NCBI GenBank assembly: GCA_038030265.1
Contig: CM075942.1
Span: 38,530,751 to 38,594,750, forward strand
Reading direction: 5' to 3'
Source: Corythucha ciliata
Lineage: Eukaryota; Arthropoda; Insecta; Hemiptera; Tingidae
DNA length: 64,000 bases
Part shown: positions 45,814-56,867 of the stretch, one piece after another
How positions within the stretch are numbered: position 1 is the first letter of the stretch
Layout: each line of letters starts with the position of its first letter
The notes under the pieces: generated by a model
What the model saw: only the letters and a program-made list of their open reading frames with translations
Database searches by the model: none
Told to the model about the DNA's origin: nothing
Position numbers and translations under genes: made by a program

Positions 45814-46666
45814 GACAAAAACTACCGCCTGCCCTACACCTATACAGACTGGTACTCGGGATATTTCCATCCCAGGCGAAATATAACTTTATAGCCTATA
45901 CATGACTGAACCCGTACTTGGGAAATTCCCAGCCCAGTCGGAAGATAACAGAGATATCACTCACAAGACGTTGATGGGTTGGTACCAGGTACCCCTCCCG
46001 TTTTGGAAAATGTTCGATTTGGCGGTATTTCATATATGCCAACTTTTGTTAATAATTAAAAATATTTCTGAAGGGTTTACATTTTTATTTTATATTTACT
46101 TACATGGATTGATACGCCCCATCGAAAAAAATATATTTTTGGAAATGTGAAACTTCCTCATTTTCATTTTTAATGAAGGCCAACTCTTGCAATAGCAAAT
46201 GCTTATGCAAATAAATAAATAAAATACAGATCGAGACAAAAACTATCGCCTGCCCTACACCTATACAGACTGGTACTCGGGATATTTCCATCCCAGGCGA
46301 AATATAACTTTATAGCCTATACATGACTGAACCCGTACTTGGGAAATTCCCAGCCCAGTCGGAAGATAACAGAGATATCACTCACAAGACGTTGATGGGT
46401 TGGTACCAGGTACCCCTCCCGTTTTGGAAAATGTTCGATTTGGCGGTATTTCATATATGCCAACTTTTGTTAATAATTAAAAATATTTCTGAAGGGTTTA
46501 CATTTTTATTTTATATTTACTTACATGGATTGATACGCCCCATCGAAAAAAATATATTTTTGGAAATGTGAAACTTCCTCATTTTCATTTTTAATGAAGG
46601 CCAACTCTTGCAATAGCAAATGCTTATGCAAATAAATAAATAAAAAAAAAAAAAAAAAAAAAAAAA
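45814..46666 (+). repeat. 421-bp tandem duplication ending in poly(A)
   Basis: Unit 1 is 45814-46234 and unit 2 is 46235-46641. Marker CATGACTGAACCC falls at 45901 and 46322. Only about one substitution is visible (ACTACCGCC against ACTATCGCC) before the tails differ. Unit 1 runs on as AATAAATAAAATACAGATCGA, while unit 2 ends in AATAAATAAAT plus 25 A (46642-46666). AATAAA motifs directly before a poly(A) run suggest a retroposed RNA end. The string AAACTTCCTCATTTT occurs in each unit and once more right after the A run. The 82-codon open frame in each unit is identical and unrecognised. Confidence 0.9.
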
Positions 46667-48557
46667 CTTCCTCATTTTACTGGACTAGTTATTCTCTCGA
46701 AAAAATGTGTTTTCATTTGTAATTTTTATTCGAGTTAGAGGGAACCTATTTTCAAGTGGCTTCTCAAACGTTCACGTCGAAAGCTAGAGAATGCATGTGT
46801 GACTAAGCGCCCCCTCTTCGAACCATCCACCACTTATAATACAACAAACAGCTTGAGCTTGTAGTTGAGTGAACTCAGCGGTGTAACCATGATGAGATGT
46901 CACGTCTCACGTGAGACTCGCCCGTGAAGGAACGATGAGTGTGTTGAAGAATTAGATCAGGTTTACCCAAGGGACAAGGGAGGACTTTCATTATTATGAC
47001 ACTGAAATGTTCATCCGAGAAGGGTCTGGGTGCGGTAAGAAGGTGAGGGAGGGGTTTCTCCCTGCGTTTGAAATGCAAAAAAGGCCTAGGATACGCGGCG
47101 GGGACACGTTCCCTCGAATCGTGGAGGTTATTGCCAGCTATTTTCATAGGTAGCTTTCAAACAATGGCACGAGAAAACTTTTCATGCTCGCACCCTTCCG
47201 CGGAGGTCGAGATGGGCTAGTCTTTTTTCTATGAAAAAAAAAAAAAACATAATGAAACGTATGTATTGTGACTAATACGGAAATTGAAGCGGGTATTTTA
47301 CACAGAAAGGAGTCCTGAAAACCTTGAAACTATTAAGTGGCTTTTCACAAAGCGAGCGAAACGAATAAGGCAAGAACTAACTCAACGACTACAGGTAACC
47401 CGTTCAAGAGCAGTCATTTTTCCAGAGATGGAAAGAGGATTCCATGTTTCTAGTTTCTGAAAAAAGCGAATTAACGTTTAACGAGCTTCCTCAGCACAAC
47501 GATTTAAATTACATCCGTCGGCGTTTCAATTCAGCCTCATTGTGAATTTAAACATTTTGTTTAAAAAAGGGAAAAAACCGACTGATTGTTCTTATTCGAT
47601 GGCTCGCTGGGAATACTCATTAGAAGAACTTCTAACTTGACTCGACTCCAAGATAAGGGCTCAGAGCAATCTCCTCTTGCACCTTTCAATTTCCGATGAA
47701 ACGTTTTCCCATTTAGTCTGGCGCAATCGGAGATTTACGTAAGTAAGAAGAAATTTTACAAAGAATAGTTCGTCTCTAGATTTTTTCAAAGTAAAATATG
47801 ACATAATTCTGGGTAATCAAATAAAAAAAATACGGCCACTGGTTTTTAAACCCACTGTATGACTCATTTGAAACTTTAACATCCTTACTTAGCTCAGCGG
47901 TATTAACATTAAAGTAATTAAGGTTCACGGATGGTTAATTACAATAATGGAGTTTAACTTCTGCTAACTCAGACAAAAGTTTTTTTATTGGAAACTCATT
48001 CCTAACACACAAACATGTTTTAAACAAGAAAGCACTGAATGCCGTCAGTTTTATTACCGGACGAATGCAATCGTCTATAGGCATTTTAATCCTCCACTTT
48101 TTTGACTGAGCGTGCTTAGCAGAGAAAGGTAAGACTTGTGAATCAATTTCCCAGCCTTCGAAGGCTTTTTGGAAGTACACAATAATATCCCTCTCTATCT
48201 TTCCCAGAAAGCCCAGAAACTCATCTCTTTTATCTAGGTAGGTAAGCACGATACAATAAACCATTATATATCTTTTCATCACGAATTTCATTTGGTATAC
48301 GTACTTGGAACTGTACTCGCCAGCGGAATTGTAATGAGGTGATTTCCAAAACAAATAAAAAGAACATTTAACAATCAGATAAGGATCAGATATGGATATG
48401 GAGATTAAAAAACAGGTATAGTTATGAAGAAAAAGCCAAACACCCGTCGAAGTCTTTTTCTTCATAATTATATCAACTGTACCCCGTCTTTCTACAACCT
48501 TTACAATTAAAAAACAGGTTTAAAACAAGAGGTCAGCCTTAATTGGCAATATTAATA
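46667..48557. other. No recognised gene except one uncertain open frame
   Basis: Includes the uncertain frame at 47935-48465. The short hairpin GAGATGTCACGTCTCACGTGAGACTC lies near 46892. Confidence 0.3.
47935..48465 (-). CDS. Unrecognised 176-codon open frame, possible exon or element fragment
   Basis: An uninterrupted minus-strand frame, long for sequence this AT-rich. Mixed composition, with a hydrophobic stretch near residues 14-35, a basic/aromatic middle (KFVMKRYIMVYCIVLTYLDK) and a C-terminal part with alternating charged and hydrophobic residues (IDDCIRPVIKLTAFSAFLFK). I recognise no family or motif. It could be chance, a decayed element gene or a lineage-specific exon. No promoter or splice context was identified. 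Confidence 0.2.
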   Translation of the reverse strand: MKKKTSTGVWLFLHNYTCFLISISISDPYLIVKCSFYLFWKSPHYNSAGEYSSKYVYQMKFVMKRYIMVYCIVLTYLDKRDEFLGFLGKIERDIIVYFQKAFEGWEIDSQVLPFSAKHAQSKKWRIKMPIDDCIRPVIKLTAFSAFLFKTCLCVRNEFPIKKLLSELAEVKLHYCN

Positions 48558-48955
48558 GTAATTAATTATTTCTTAGAATTTGGTATTTGAACTCTCTGCT
48601 TGAGGTGACGTCACAATATTGTAAACATTTTCCGAATTTTCCTGGCTAGGAAAGCCGTGGATTGGATTTTTCACGTTTAATTAGGGCTTATGCATTAATT
48701 TTAGCACAATTATGATTTGTCTCATTAAAGAGTAATTCTACTTCTTAGTTATAGAGTAATTAATTATGTCTTAGACTTGAGCATTTGAATTTCCCCCTTG
48801 TACGACGTCACTGCATTGTATGCATTTTCCAAATTTCCCGGGCCGGGATATTGGCGTAAGCCGCAGGAAAAGATACGCAGTGAGTGTTTTCATGTTAAAA
48901 TTAGTGCTTATGCGTCAATTCATGCACAATTCGGAATTTTCTATTTTCTTGGAAA
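48558..48955 (+). repeat. Two diverged tandem units of ~198 bp
   Basis: Unit A starts GTAATTAATTATTTCTTAGA at 48558 and unit B GTAATTAATTATGTCTTAGA at 48756. They share, in order, TTTGAA, GACGTCAC, ATTTTCC-AATTT, CCGTGG/CCGCAGG, TTAGGGCTTATGC/TTAGTGCTTATGC and GCACAATT. Each unit has a CRE-like ACGTCA core (TGACGTCA in unit A, CGACGTCA in unit B). Confidence 0.75.
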
Positions 48956-51900
48956 TTACCTCATTGAATAGTGGTCCACCAGCATCAGCATCGTATAAAC
49001 GCAGTATAGGACGTGTTGCTTACCTGAAACAAAAACAAAAAACTTTATGAATGGGGAACTGAGGAAAGGTAATACGATAAGATACCGTAATAATAACGGT
49101 ATGGTGGGAAGAGGAGAAAATACGTAAAAGTCAACTGGGTACTTATTGCATAAATAATAAAATCAGATAATTTTTTTCTGTGTGGGATCTGAAAAGTTCC
49201 CCACAGAAATGGGCCGTAACCAATATTTTATTGCTTAGCCGCTAATGCTACGAGCCGCGGGTACCCGAGGACCGAACGGCCACGAATTAAAATTACCTCA
49301 CGATACACAAGTGAAGATTCGAGCAGCGAACACCTCTCATGTCACGATTTTGAAAAGATAAATAACTCTAAAACTGCCACTGAGTTCACTTTAATTGCTT
49401 GTTAGCCCAATCAGTTGGTTTCTCAGCGAAAAACATTGTTTGATTCCAGAATAGTCCGAAAATCAAGAAAAATAGTACGATTTTCATTGAAACCGTCTTT
49501 TTTGGAGTCAAACATTGGATTCGGATTCAGCACATTTAATTGAAATGCACAGGAAACATTTGAGAGACCTACTACCCTTTTTGTGCATTATATAAAAATA
49601 AAAAAATAAAAAATAGACTGCGCTCCTAGGTTTGAAGGATCAGTCCCCCAAGTACGGTGAACACAATTTGTAATCCAACTTGATTTCATTTGTAATGAAA
49701 TCAAGGGATTTTAAAATAAGTCAACTCAATCAAGAAGAACCTTGCACGTCCTCGTCATATACATTTTAAATTATTACCTAATTCATTGAGAACTGATTTC
49801 AAGCTCTGGAGTTATAAAGTACGGACTTTCACTCACTCAAGATTAGTCGCCTAAACTTGACGGCGTCAGCTAGTTTTGAATTAAGTTTGTTCAGAAATTT
49901 GACAATAAGTCGCTTTCTTAACGGATGTTTTGAAGTTGTGAAAGCTTTGAGCTTCTTCCGTTTCTCCTCCCTTTTTACCTGACAATGAAAACAATGACCG
50001 CGATATCCTGACCGTAGCTACACATGAATCTAGAAGTGATATCCTTACTCCCGAACTCATCTCACGTATTTTCGACAGCGCCTTTCCGTTTATTTTTTTG
50101 CGTTTTCATTGCTGTTTACTAAGCGTCTATAATCCTACGAAATGTTCAGTTTTAAAGCGTTACACTCCTTCGTTTTCCATTGACATTTTGACAAAGTCCT
50201 GAAATCTCTTAAGGAAAAAAACAAAAAAAAGAAGCGTACTAGCAGCAGGGACCAAGGTACTGAGATAAAGTGGCATGTTAAAAGTTAGATAGTGAAGGTC
50301 AGTCACACAGGAAGTATTAAACCAGGTGCTGAGAGAACAATACTTGTTCGGTTTCCTTTTAGACCCAATAATTATTATGCAAGGGGGGAAAGAAAATAAA
50401 CGAGAAATTCCGTCTTGTCATCGCTAAAAAAAAATTGTGCTCCAGGTTCAATTTATTTTATCAACTGACCTCATGCATTTACTCAATTGACAACCTCTGC
50501 TTTGATTGAGCGAACCTAGTGGTAATTGTCCCGCAAGCCTTTAGCGTTATTCCTGCCCCATCATAAGGAACCATTGGGAGTCGTTAGTCGAATTTTTTGG
50601 GCTTCCTACACTAATCGTTTCGTCAGGGATCGTGAAATCAGAAGCCTATCGTGACTGACTCGTACATGAAAAGTTGGTTTTAAACGCGTCCGTACAGGCA
50701 TTTTTCGGGGTGTCCGACGATAAAAATTAACATTCGTCTCTTCATCTCATTAACGAAACAAATTAGGGCCTTAGCCCACGCTTGCCGCCCACTTTTCTTC
50801 GAAATACGATGTGAAAATATTACCTTGTATTTTTATTGCTCCGGGCATTAACTGCCTGGAGGGGCTCACCTGTTTTCTAGCCCGTTCCACACGGTTGAAC
50901 TAGATAGGGACCTTTCTTAAAAATATAATAAAAGACAATGATAATGGGAATGTGTTTTTCGGCGAGAGGAGAGCTTATGGAAGAATCAAGAAAGGCACGT
51001 GCCCTTTATAATAAAAGGCGACGTTCTCAACATCAACAAAAAACTAATTTACAACTTCTAACAGGACGCGTATACAGATATGATGCAGTTTCACATCAAA
51101 AGCTTTGGTCCAGCGTGTCAACAGGAAACTATGGACGGTTGTTTTTGGTTCAGATCCAAAACATTGCATCGTACCCACACTAAAACTGGATGAGCCACGA
51201 GGGGCGTCGAAAGATGCAGAAATATACGTATTTTCCGCTTTTTCTCTACAGAAGAAAAAAAGGGCAATGCTCTCCTTTGATCCGAGAGACCCCGAACCAC
51301 TGACTCGGGCTCTTCGGCCTCACCATCAATTATTTATGTTCCAATTAGCATGAAACAGAGAAGAAAGAGAAAAGGAGTGCTTACTGCGGAAACCCACACC
51401 TCAACTCTACTCATTTTTTCTTTTCTTGTCTCCGTTCCTTCTCTTCCTCCCAAAGGACAGGGGACTTATTAGAGGTCTCTCAGCCATTTTCTTTTTCAGA
51501 CGACCACTAAATTAGTCTTCTTCTATTTAAGACGTGATTCCCTCTCCTTTAACCCTCCAAGGACTTTAAGAGTCGTTGAATAGACAAATCCTTACAGTCA
51601 TATCGTACGAATCAATTGGTCAAACCTTTTTGCTCGTTTAGGAAAAACAGATTTTGTTTTTCTGAACTATTTCTCGCTCAGAGCTCCCTCGTAAAGAAAG
51701 GTTTAAGAGGAAGGCATGACCGAGAAAATCGTGATGTAAAGCAGACACGTGGGTCCTTCTATGACTCATCACAGTTTCTCTCTTGCTTTACAATCACCTC
51801 CTTTTTTTTTTTTTTTTTTTTTTTTCTTCTTCTTTTTGCTTTTTTAGAAAAAAAGGAAAGGGCAATCTGGAAACATAAATACTCACAGGAACTTACCCAT

Positions 51901-52350
51901 CTAACAACTTCCTTTCCTACTTAGCCTGTAAGTACAAATTGTTTTTCTTAAAATTCGCTCACATAAAAAGTCTTGTTTTGATTTTTCTTGTAGACACTAT
52001 TCAAGGGCTATGGAAACAAGTCAACTGAAAGGACACGGAGGAGGCAGTTCCCTTCTGTTGAAGGGAACTGTGCGGAAACGAGATGGAGATAATTCGCACG
52101 GTTCGATTGTTAAGGATATGGAATTATAACGTTAAGGTGATATACCTAAACCATGAGGCAACGTAAACGTCATAACAAAATTAATCAGCGAAAGTACAAA
52201 CTGTCCAAGAAAGTATATAAAATAAATGTTTTCTCCTTATTTTTTTCACTCTGAAGAATACCAAGCCATTCAAGCCGATTATTTTTTTTTTGTGTTGCGG
52301 GTTCTCTGCCTACCAATGTTGACATTTTTCTGCAAAGCATTGCTTCTTTA
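48956..52350. other. No recognisable gene
   Basis: Short hairpin CTTGATTTCATTTGTAATGAAATCAAG at about 49678 and a 24-base T run at 51802. Open frames near 50938-51353 are within chance. Confidence 0.35.
51802..51825 (+). repeat. Poly(T), 24 bases
   Basis: Uninterrupted T run followed by CTTCTTC. It could be the tail of a minus-strand retroposon, but none is recognisable beside it. Confidence 0.9.
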
Positions 52351-52500
52351 AGCCCCGTCTACATAAGACGCAGAAACACCTCCTCAGGACGCAAGAACAA
52401 AATCAACAGCTCACATTATTCGTGGTGAGTTGCCCTGGCAACTACTTCTGCGTTCCCTGATGCCTTCAGCGAAGGCGTCCCTGCGTGCGTGGACCGGGCT
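52351..52500. mobile_element. MITE with AGCCC(G/C)GTC(T/C)AC ends, 150 bp
   Basis: AGCCCCGTCTACATAAGACG at the left and CTGCGTGCGTGGACCGGGCT at the right are imperfect inverted repeats. GACGCAGAA pairs with TTCTGCG-type strings inside. No coding sequence. Confidence 0.55.
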
Positions 52501-53090
52501 ATTGGAACAAGCCGAACGAAGCCCTCAAGGAAAAAGGATTTTCTGAGGAAACAATATATACCTACCTACCTATTTCGTAAATAATTTGCGAAAAAACTGC
52601 AATATTTGACCCCTTCTTAGCTGTAAGTTTGGGCTCTTTGAGCAATGCTCAAACTCCATAGAGACAGATTTCCCTCTTATAGTTAGCCGGTAGCATATAG
52701 ACGTAATGGAGGAAATTCTTCGAATTGAATATTCTTTAGAAAGTATAACGTGCATCTTAAAATACCAATTTATTGGGTACCAAAGGAAATTTTGTGGCGA
52801 ATATAAACTAAGGGTGGGTTTATCATGGGGGTATATCATGGAATAAGAATCCCTCGAATAAATTTACATTAATGTTTGCAAGAAGGTCCATAGCAAACAG
52901 ACTTATCCCAGCTTTATCTGAGGAATGTGCATTTATAAACGCACCCTTAAAAGACTGATCAGGGTGTCTACAGCTTCCCCAGAACAAAATGCCCTGACTT
53001 TTCCCTGACTCAGCAAATTTTTCATGGTTATCCAAATTGATATTACTCAATCCACCTCCCTCTTCTAGCGGTTGTCCCTCTGTAAATTTT

Positions 53091-53332
53091 CCTCTCCTGT
53101 CTCCTCCAATTCAAGAACTAATTACAACCGTATTTGCAGTCTTCTATATTGTGGTCGTATGCATTTCGGGCACGAACAGTGACCCCTCCTCAGCAAATGA
53201 CTCCTTGCACTGCAAATGACACAACAGTTGTGTCATTGAAGGGATCACTGTTCGTGCCCGAAATGCATATACGCACAATAAAGAAGACTGCAAATACGGT
53301 TGTAATTAGTTCTTGAATTGGAGGAGAGGAGA
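53091..53332. mobile_element. Palindromic MITE, ~105-bp arms
   Basis: CCTCTCCTGTCTCCTCCAAT ... ATTGGAGGAGAGGAG with long inner pairing: GAACTAATTACAACCGTATT, then GCATTTCGGGCACGAACAGT, each matched in reverse on the right. The centre contains TGACACAACAGTTGTGTCA. Near-perfect pairing suggests a recent insertion, inside the older element at 52960-54480. Confidence 0.88.
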
Positions 53333-53461
53333 ATTCAAATTAACATTGTTAGTAAGATCGCTTAAACTACGAGGGTTAGTAGGTAACGCAAAAGTTGTAG
53401 CCGTAGTAGACTACATTGTCAGACTTCCCTCGTTGAGGTTGGTGCGTCAAAAACGAACCGG

Positions 53462-53484
53462 TTTCGGCTACTCGCCATCTTCAG
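53462..53484 (-). ncRNA. Hammerhead-like relic (CTGAAGA ... CCGAAACCGG)
   Basis: Minus strand reads CTGAAGATGGCGAGTAGCCGAAAC. GGC pairs with GCC as a short stem between a changed CTGATGA and GAAA. This arrangement followed by CCGGTT is common in arthropod repeats related to Penelope-like elements. The core is mutated (A inserted for T order), so it is probably inactive. Confidence 0.3.
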
Positions 53485-54312
53485 CGTATGAAAGTACAAC
53501 TGAAACTCAGTTTTCAGTAGTTGAGTTTCAGTTTACGCATGCATTACGGATTCCAAATACATAATTATATGAGGAAAAAGGACAAATTCATAACTCTGCC
53601 TCTGCGGATCGTCGAACCTAACACAAGCTCTTCCTTTTTCTCCAGTTTCCAACAGTGTATTATTCACAATATTATCCCACTCCTGGGATGGGCAAATAGG
53701 TATGAAATGAAACGGAAAAAAATCCTAAATTGTGTGCTAATCACCGATTAATACCATGACCGGTACAAAAAACATAAAGGCAAGTAAGTCGGGTGTAATC
53801 TAGTCTACTGACAGTCTGCCTGCAGGTACAGCCGTCCGCAAAGAGTAAATTCAAGCTCATGCTCACGAGGACAATACTCAGGAATTCAGAGTTTTTAATA
53901 CTTAACATTTTCTCGTAGAGGAAGTGAGATAAATTAAATTTTGAGTAAACCATTGGAAAGTTGAGAAAAAGGAGAAGTTTTCGTGGAGTCCAACGATCCT
54001 AAGAGCAGTGGCGGCTATTTATTGAACCAGTGCGACAAAAGCGCCACGTTTCTTGGCGTTTTAGACAATGTTGATGATTGAAATTAGTCTCATTCCATTG
54101 GAACGGAATACCGAAGATTTCGAAACTGTCATCACTTTTGAAGAAAAGTGCATTTCCACCCAAGAAACCGACGTTTTTGGTATAAAAGTACGTTTTCTGT
54201 GAACAAAACGCTCATAACATAACTCGACTATCCTAATAGTAATTTTGTACTCCATTTCACTTCCATGTTCCCGTTGGAAGCATGACGTTCGTGGAAAAAT
54301 TGCTTTGTCATT

Positions 54313-54417
54313 TTCCCTGACTTTTCTCAGAAATTCACTAAATTCCCTGACTTTTCTCAGAAATTCACTAAATTCCCTGACTTTTCTCAGAAATTCACTA
54401 AATTCCCTGACTTTTCC
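54313..54417 (+). repeat. 30-bp tandem repeat, 3.5 copies
   Basis: Unit TTCCCTGACTTTTCTCAGAA plus ATTCACTAAA, starting at 54313, 54343 and 54373, with a partial fourth at 54403. The copies are practically identical, which is younger than the surrounding decay. Confidence 0.95.
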
Positions 54418-54480
54418 AGTTTTGGAAAATTCCCTGACAATTCCCGGTTCTCCCGGTTTTCCAGATCTGAAGACACTCTG

Positions 54481-55229
54481 CTAATATAAACAGTAATTCT
54501 GCATTAATTAACAGGTAAATCAGCTTTAAAGACTCTGATACCGCCGTCTGAGAGCTTTCAGTCAGTAAGTCCGTGGTAACATACTGAATTTTAACGCCAT
54601 ACACTGCGCACGTGTGTAGAAGTGGGATGCTCCAAGACCCATCAGCCCTCTTTCTTCGAGACGTTGCATCTTGCAGGGCTATAGGCCGAGTGTATTCATC
54701 AACCCTAGAACCCCTTACAATATTTAAGTTGGTGGGTTAATTTTGAAGGAAATGTGGCCTACTATAATTTATTATGAGGGCCATAAAATTCTTAGTTTTC
54801 GACGTGTAAGCCTAAAACTGAACTTTTTGCGCTTTGCGTTGTAAAGCCGACCTTTTTTGGGATGACAAACTTCATGACCTAAAAAAACATCTTGAGAAAA
54901 GCCATCGAGAAAAAACATCCAGGATTTCTCCAGGATGTCCAGGATTTTTCCAAGGGCCTGCAGGCATTGAGCATCTATTGACTTCATCACTATATGAGAA
55001 ACATTATAAATGTATCTCTTTTAATTCAACAGCCCTCAATTCAGTCACGTTTGGAGCATTTCAACAATAACAGAAAAAAACAAATAATTCATGAAATGTT
55101 TTGCTGGCCATTCTATGCGCTCACTTTCATGGATGAGTTCAAACATAAATAAATAAAGAGGCAAATAAATACGGAGGAATCCAGCGATCATAATCTTATA
55201 GGAGTGAAAGGAAACAGCCCTGTAATTCC
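54481..55229. other. No recognisable gene; fragment of a CCAGGATTT repeat
   Basis: At 54912-54965 TCCAGGATTT recurs (TCCAGGATTTCTCCAGGATG, then TCCAGGATTTTTCC), similar in style to the CCCTGACTTTTCC arrays next door. No coding similarity. Confidence 0.4.
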
Positions 55230-55371
55230 TGGGGGCCTATTCTCTAACTACGAAGCAATAGCTTTTTCGAAGTCATATGTTTATTTCATTAATTTTCTTC
55301 AAACAAATGAATGAAATAGACACATGGCTGTCGAAAAAAATATTGCTTGTTGTTGGAGAATAGGCCCCCTG
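55230..55371. mobile_element. Palindromic MITE, AGGGGGCCTATTCTC family, copy 2
   Basis: CTGGGGGCCTATTCTCTAAC at the left and GTTGGAGAATAGGCCCCCTG at the right. TATGTTTATTTCATTAATTT pairs with AATGAATGAAATAGACACAT-side sequence. The inverted similarity to copy 3 continues 27 bp outside the MITE (55371-55397), so copies 2 and 3 are part of a larger inverted duplication. Confidence 0.85.
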
Positions 55372-55397
55372 TTTACTTTTTCTTGTCTTCCGACTTG

Positions 55398-55888
55398 TAT
55401 CAACCGAGTTGTTTTTATATTTTAGCGGAACAAAAGACCTAAAGGACCGTCACATCAAATGATTCGTTCCATGAAAAGGATTCGAAGAAATAGTGTCAGT
55501 TTGGTATTATTGGGAGGATTCGACTCCTGCGCGACGGTTAAACGGCGAGGCATGCAGGGGAAACAATTAATTTCCTGTTTTTCTTTTTCAGGGATTGCAG
55601 ATAATCACGTTAAATCGTTAGGAAATTCCCTATTGTTGACTCTCTCAATAACCTGCAGCCGAAATTCGGATTTCAATACAGACGTAACTCTGTTAGGTTC
55701 AGACAAAATCCGATTTTTTCTCTTCTCGTTTTCAAAATCGTACAAATAACCCATTTTATTGTAATTCTATGGTTTACAATGAATTGATTCCGCTGAGTGT
55801 AAGAAAAGGGTACGATTTTTCCGCCCGTCAAAAAAAAGATAATTCCCGGTAAAAAAGTAAGTAATCCCGGCAGAAAATGCAAACGCCC
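55398..55888. other. No recognisable gene; start of CCCG repeats
   Basis: No coding similarity. From about 55820 degenerate CCCG-containing units begin that lead into the MULE terminus. Confidence 0.35.
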
Positions 55889-56598
55889 GGCGGGAAATAC
55901 AATGCACATCAAAAAAGGGGTTCGCCCGACAGATTTAGTAGATGCCCGTCAAATGAAGGGATTGAACGGTAATATTACTAGTTGCCCGAACAGAAATGTG
56001 TTTCACCGACAAATAAGAGGATATTGCATCGGAATAATCGGCACCACAGTAAAAACGGAAAAGTCACGGACACATCTCAAAAGACAAGTTAGTGCATTTC
56101 AAGATTTTCCGGGTGATTGGAGATTTTTTATTTTGCAATACGTTATATATGCTGAACCGACTGAAACAATATCATTAAAATCACAATTAATACTCACACT
56201 TGTGCTCAATGGGAACAAAAGCAGCGTCATAATTTAAACAATGCTTCCGTAGCTCGGAAGCAAAACGGAACTTTATTTTCTTAAACTAGTAAAAAGCCTT
56301 TGGTTCGGTCACTTTTTTTCAGCTTTGGTACCTCTATCACTCTTTAACAGCAACAAAATATAACTGAGCTCACTAATCAGCATCACAGAACATCATGACC
56401 TGATAGGAAACACATAAATAATTAAGTAGGTACAATTAAAAGCAAAGTTGTATAACAACGTAACTAGAACTAAAGGAACTCATTGAAAAATCACTCTCTT
56501 CACTGATAAAAATCACTGCACAATCAGGGCTTTCTTTGCCTTTTCCGGCCTTCCCCGCTTTCTCTTCTGCCCAAGGGGAACACTCTTCGCTTCTGCCC

Positions 56599-56719
56599 AA
56601 GTCGGAAGACAAGAAAAAGTAAACAGGGGGCCTATTCTCCAACAACAAGCAATATTTTTTTCGACAGCCATGTGTCTATTTCATTCATTTGTTTGAAGAA
56701 AATTAATGAAATAACACTC
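56599..56719. mobile_element. MITE half-copy 3 plus flank, inverted duplicate of 55270-55397
   Basis: CAAGTCGGAAGACAAGAAAA then AGTAAACAGGGGGCCTATTC and GACAGCCATGTGTCTATTTC reverse-complement the right half of copy 2 together with its outside flank. Only one MITE arm is present, so this is a duplicate of the region, not an independent insertion. Confidence 0.75.
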
Positions 56720-56867
56720 GTTTCAATCTCACTTGCATCCCTAGGGAGTGCTTGCATATATTTTTCTTTAAAAAAATGGGCAGGTACAAGAATTTTCGTC
56801 GAAGACCCACAGCGACCGGCTATGCATTTTAAACTCGTCGAACGTCGACCAATTTCCCTGCTTTTGT

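Larger units (their letters stand above)
52960..54480. mobile_element. Decayed element bounded by CAGGGTGTCTACAG / CTGAAGACACTCTG
   Basis: The left end CAGGGTGTCTACAG followed by CCCTGACTTTTCCCTGAC, and the right end with TTCCCTGACTTTT repeats followed by CAGATCTGAAGACACTCTG, form a 14-bp inverted terminal repeat (10-12 matches) with CCCTGACTTTT subterminal motifs on both sides. The interior is interrupted by a palindromic MITE (53091-53332) and a hammerhead-like repeat (53462). Widely dispersed metazoan repeats with GGGTGTCTAC ends and CCCTGACTTTTCC arrays are known to me; the superfamily is not certain. Confidence 0.55.

Noticed and set aside
45902..46571. Two identical 82-codon frames as tandem genes
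   Set aside because: Identity is explained by the 421-bp duplication; the sequence resembles no protein and ends near a retroposon-like tail.
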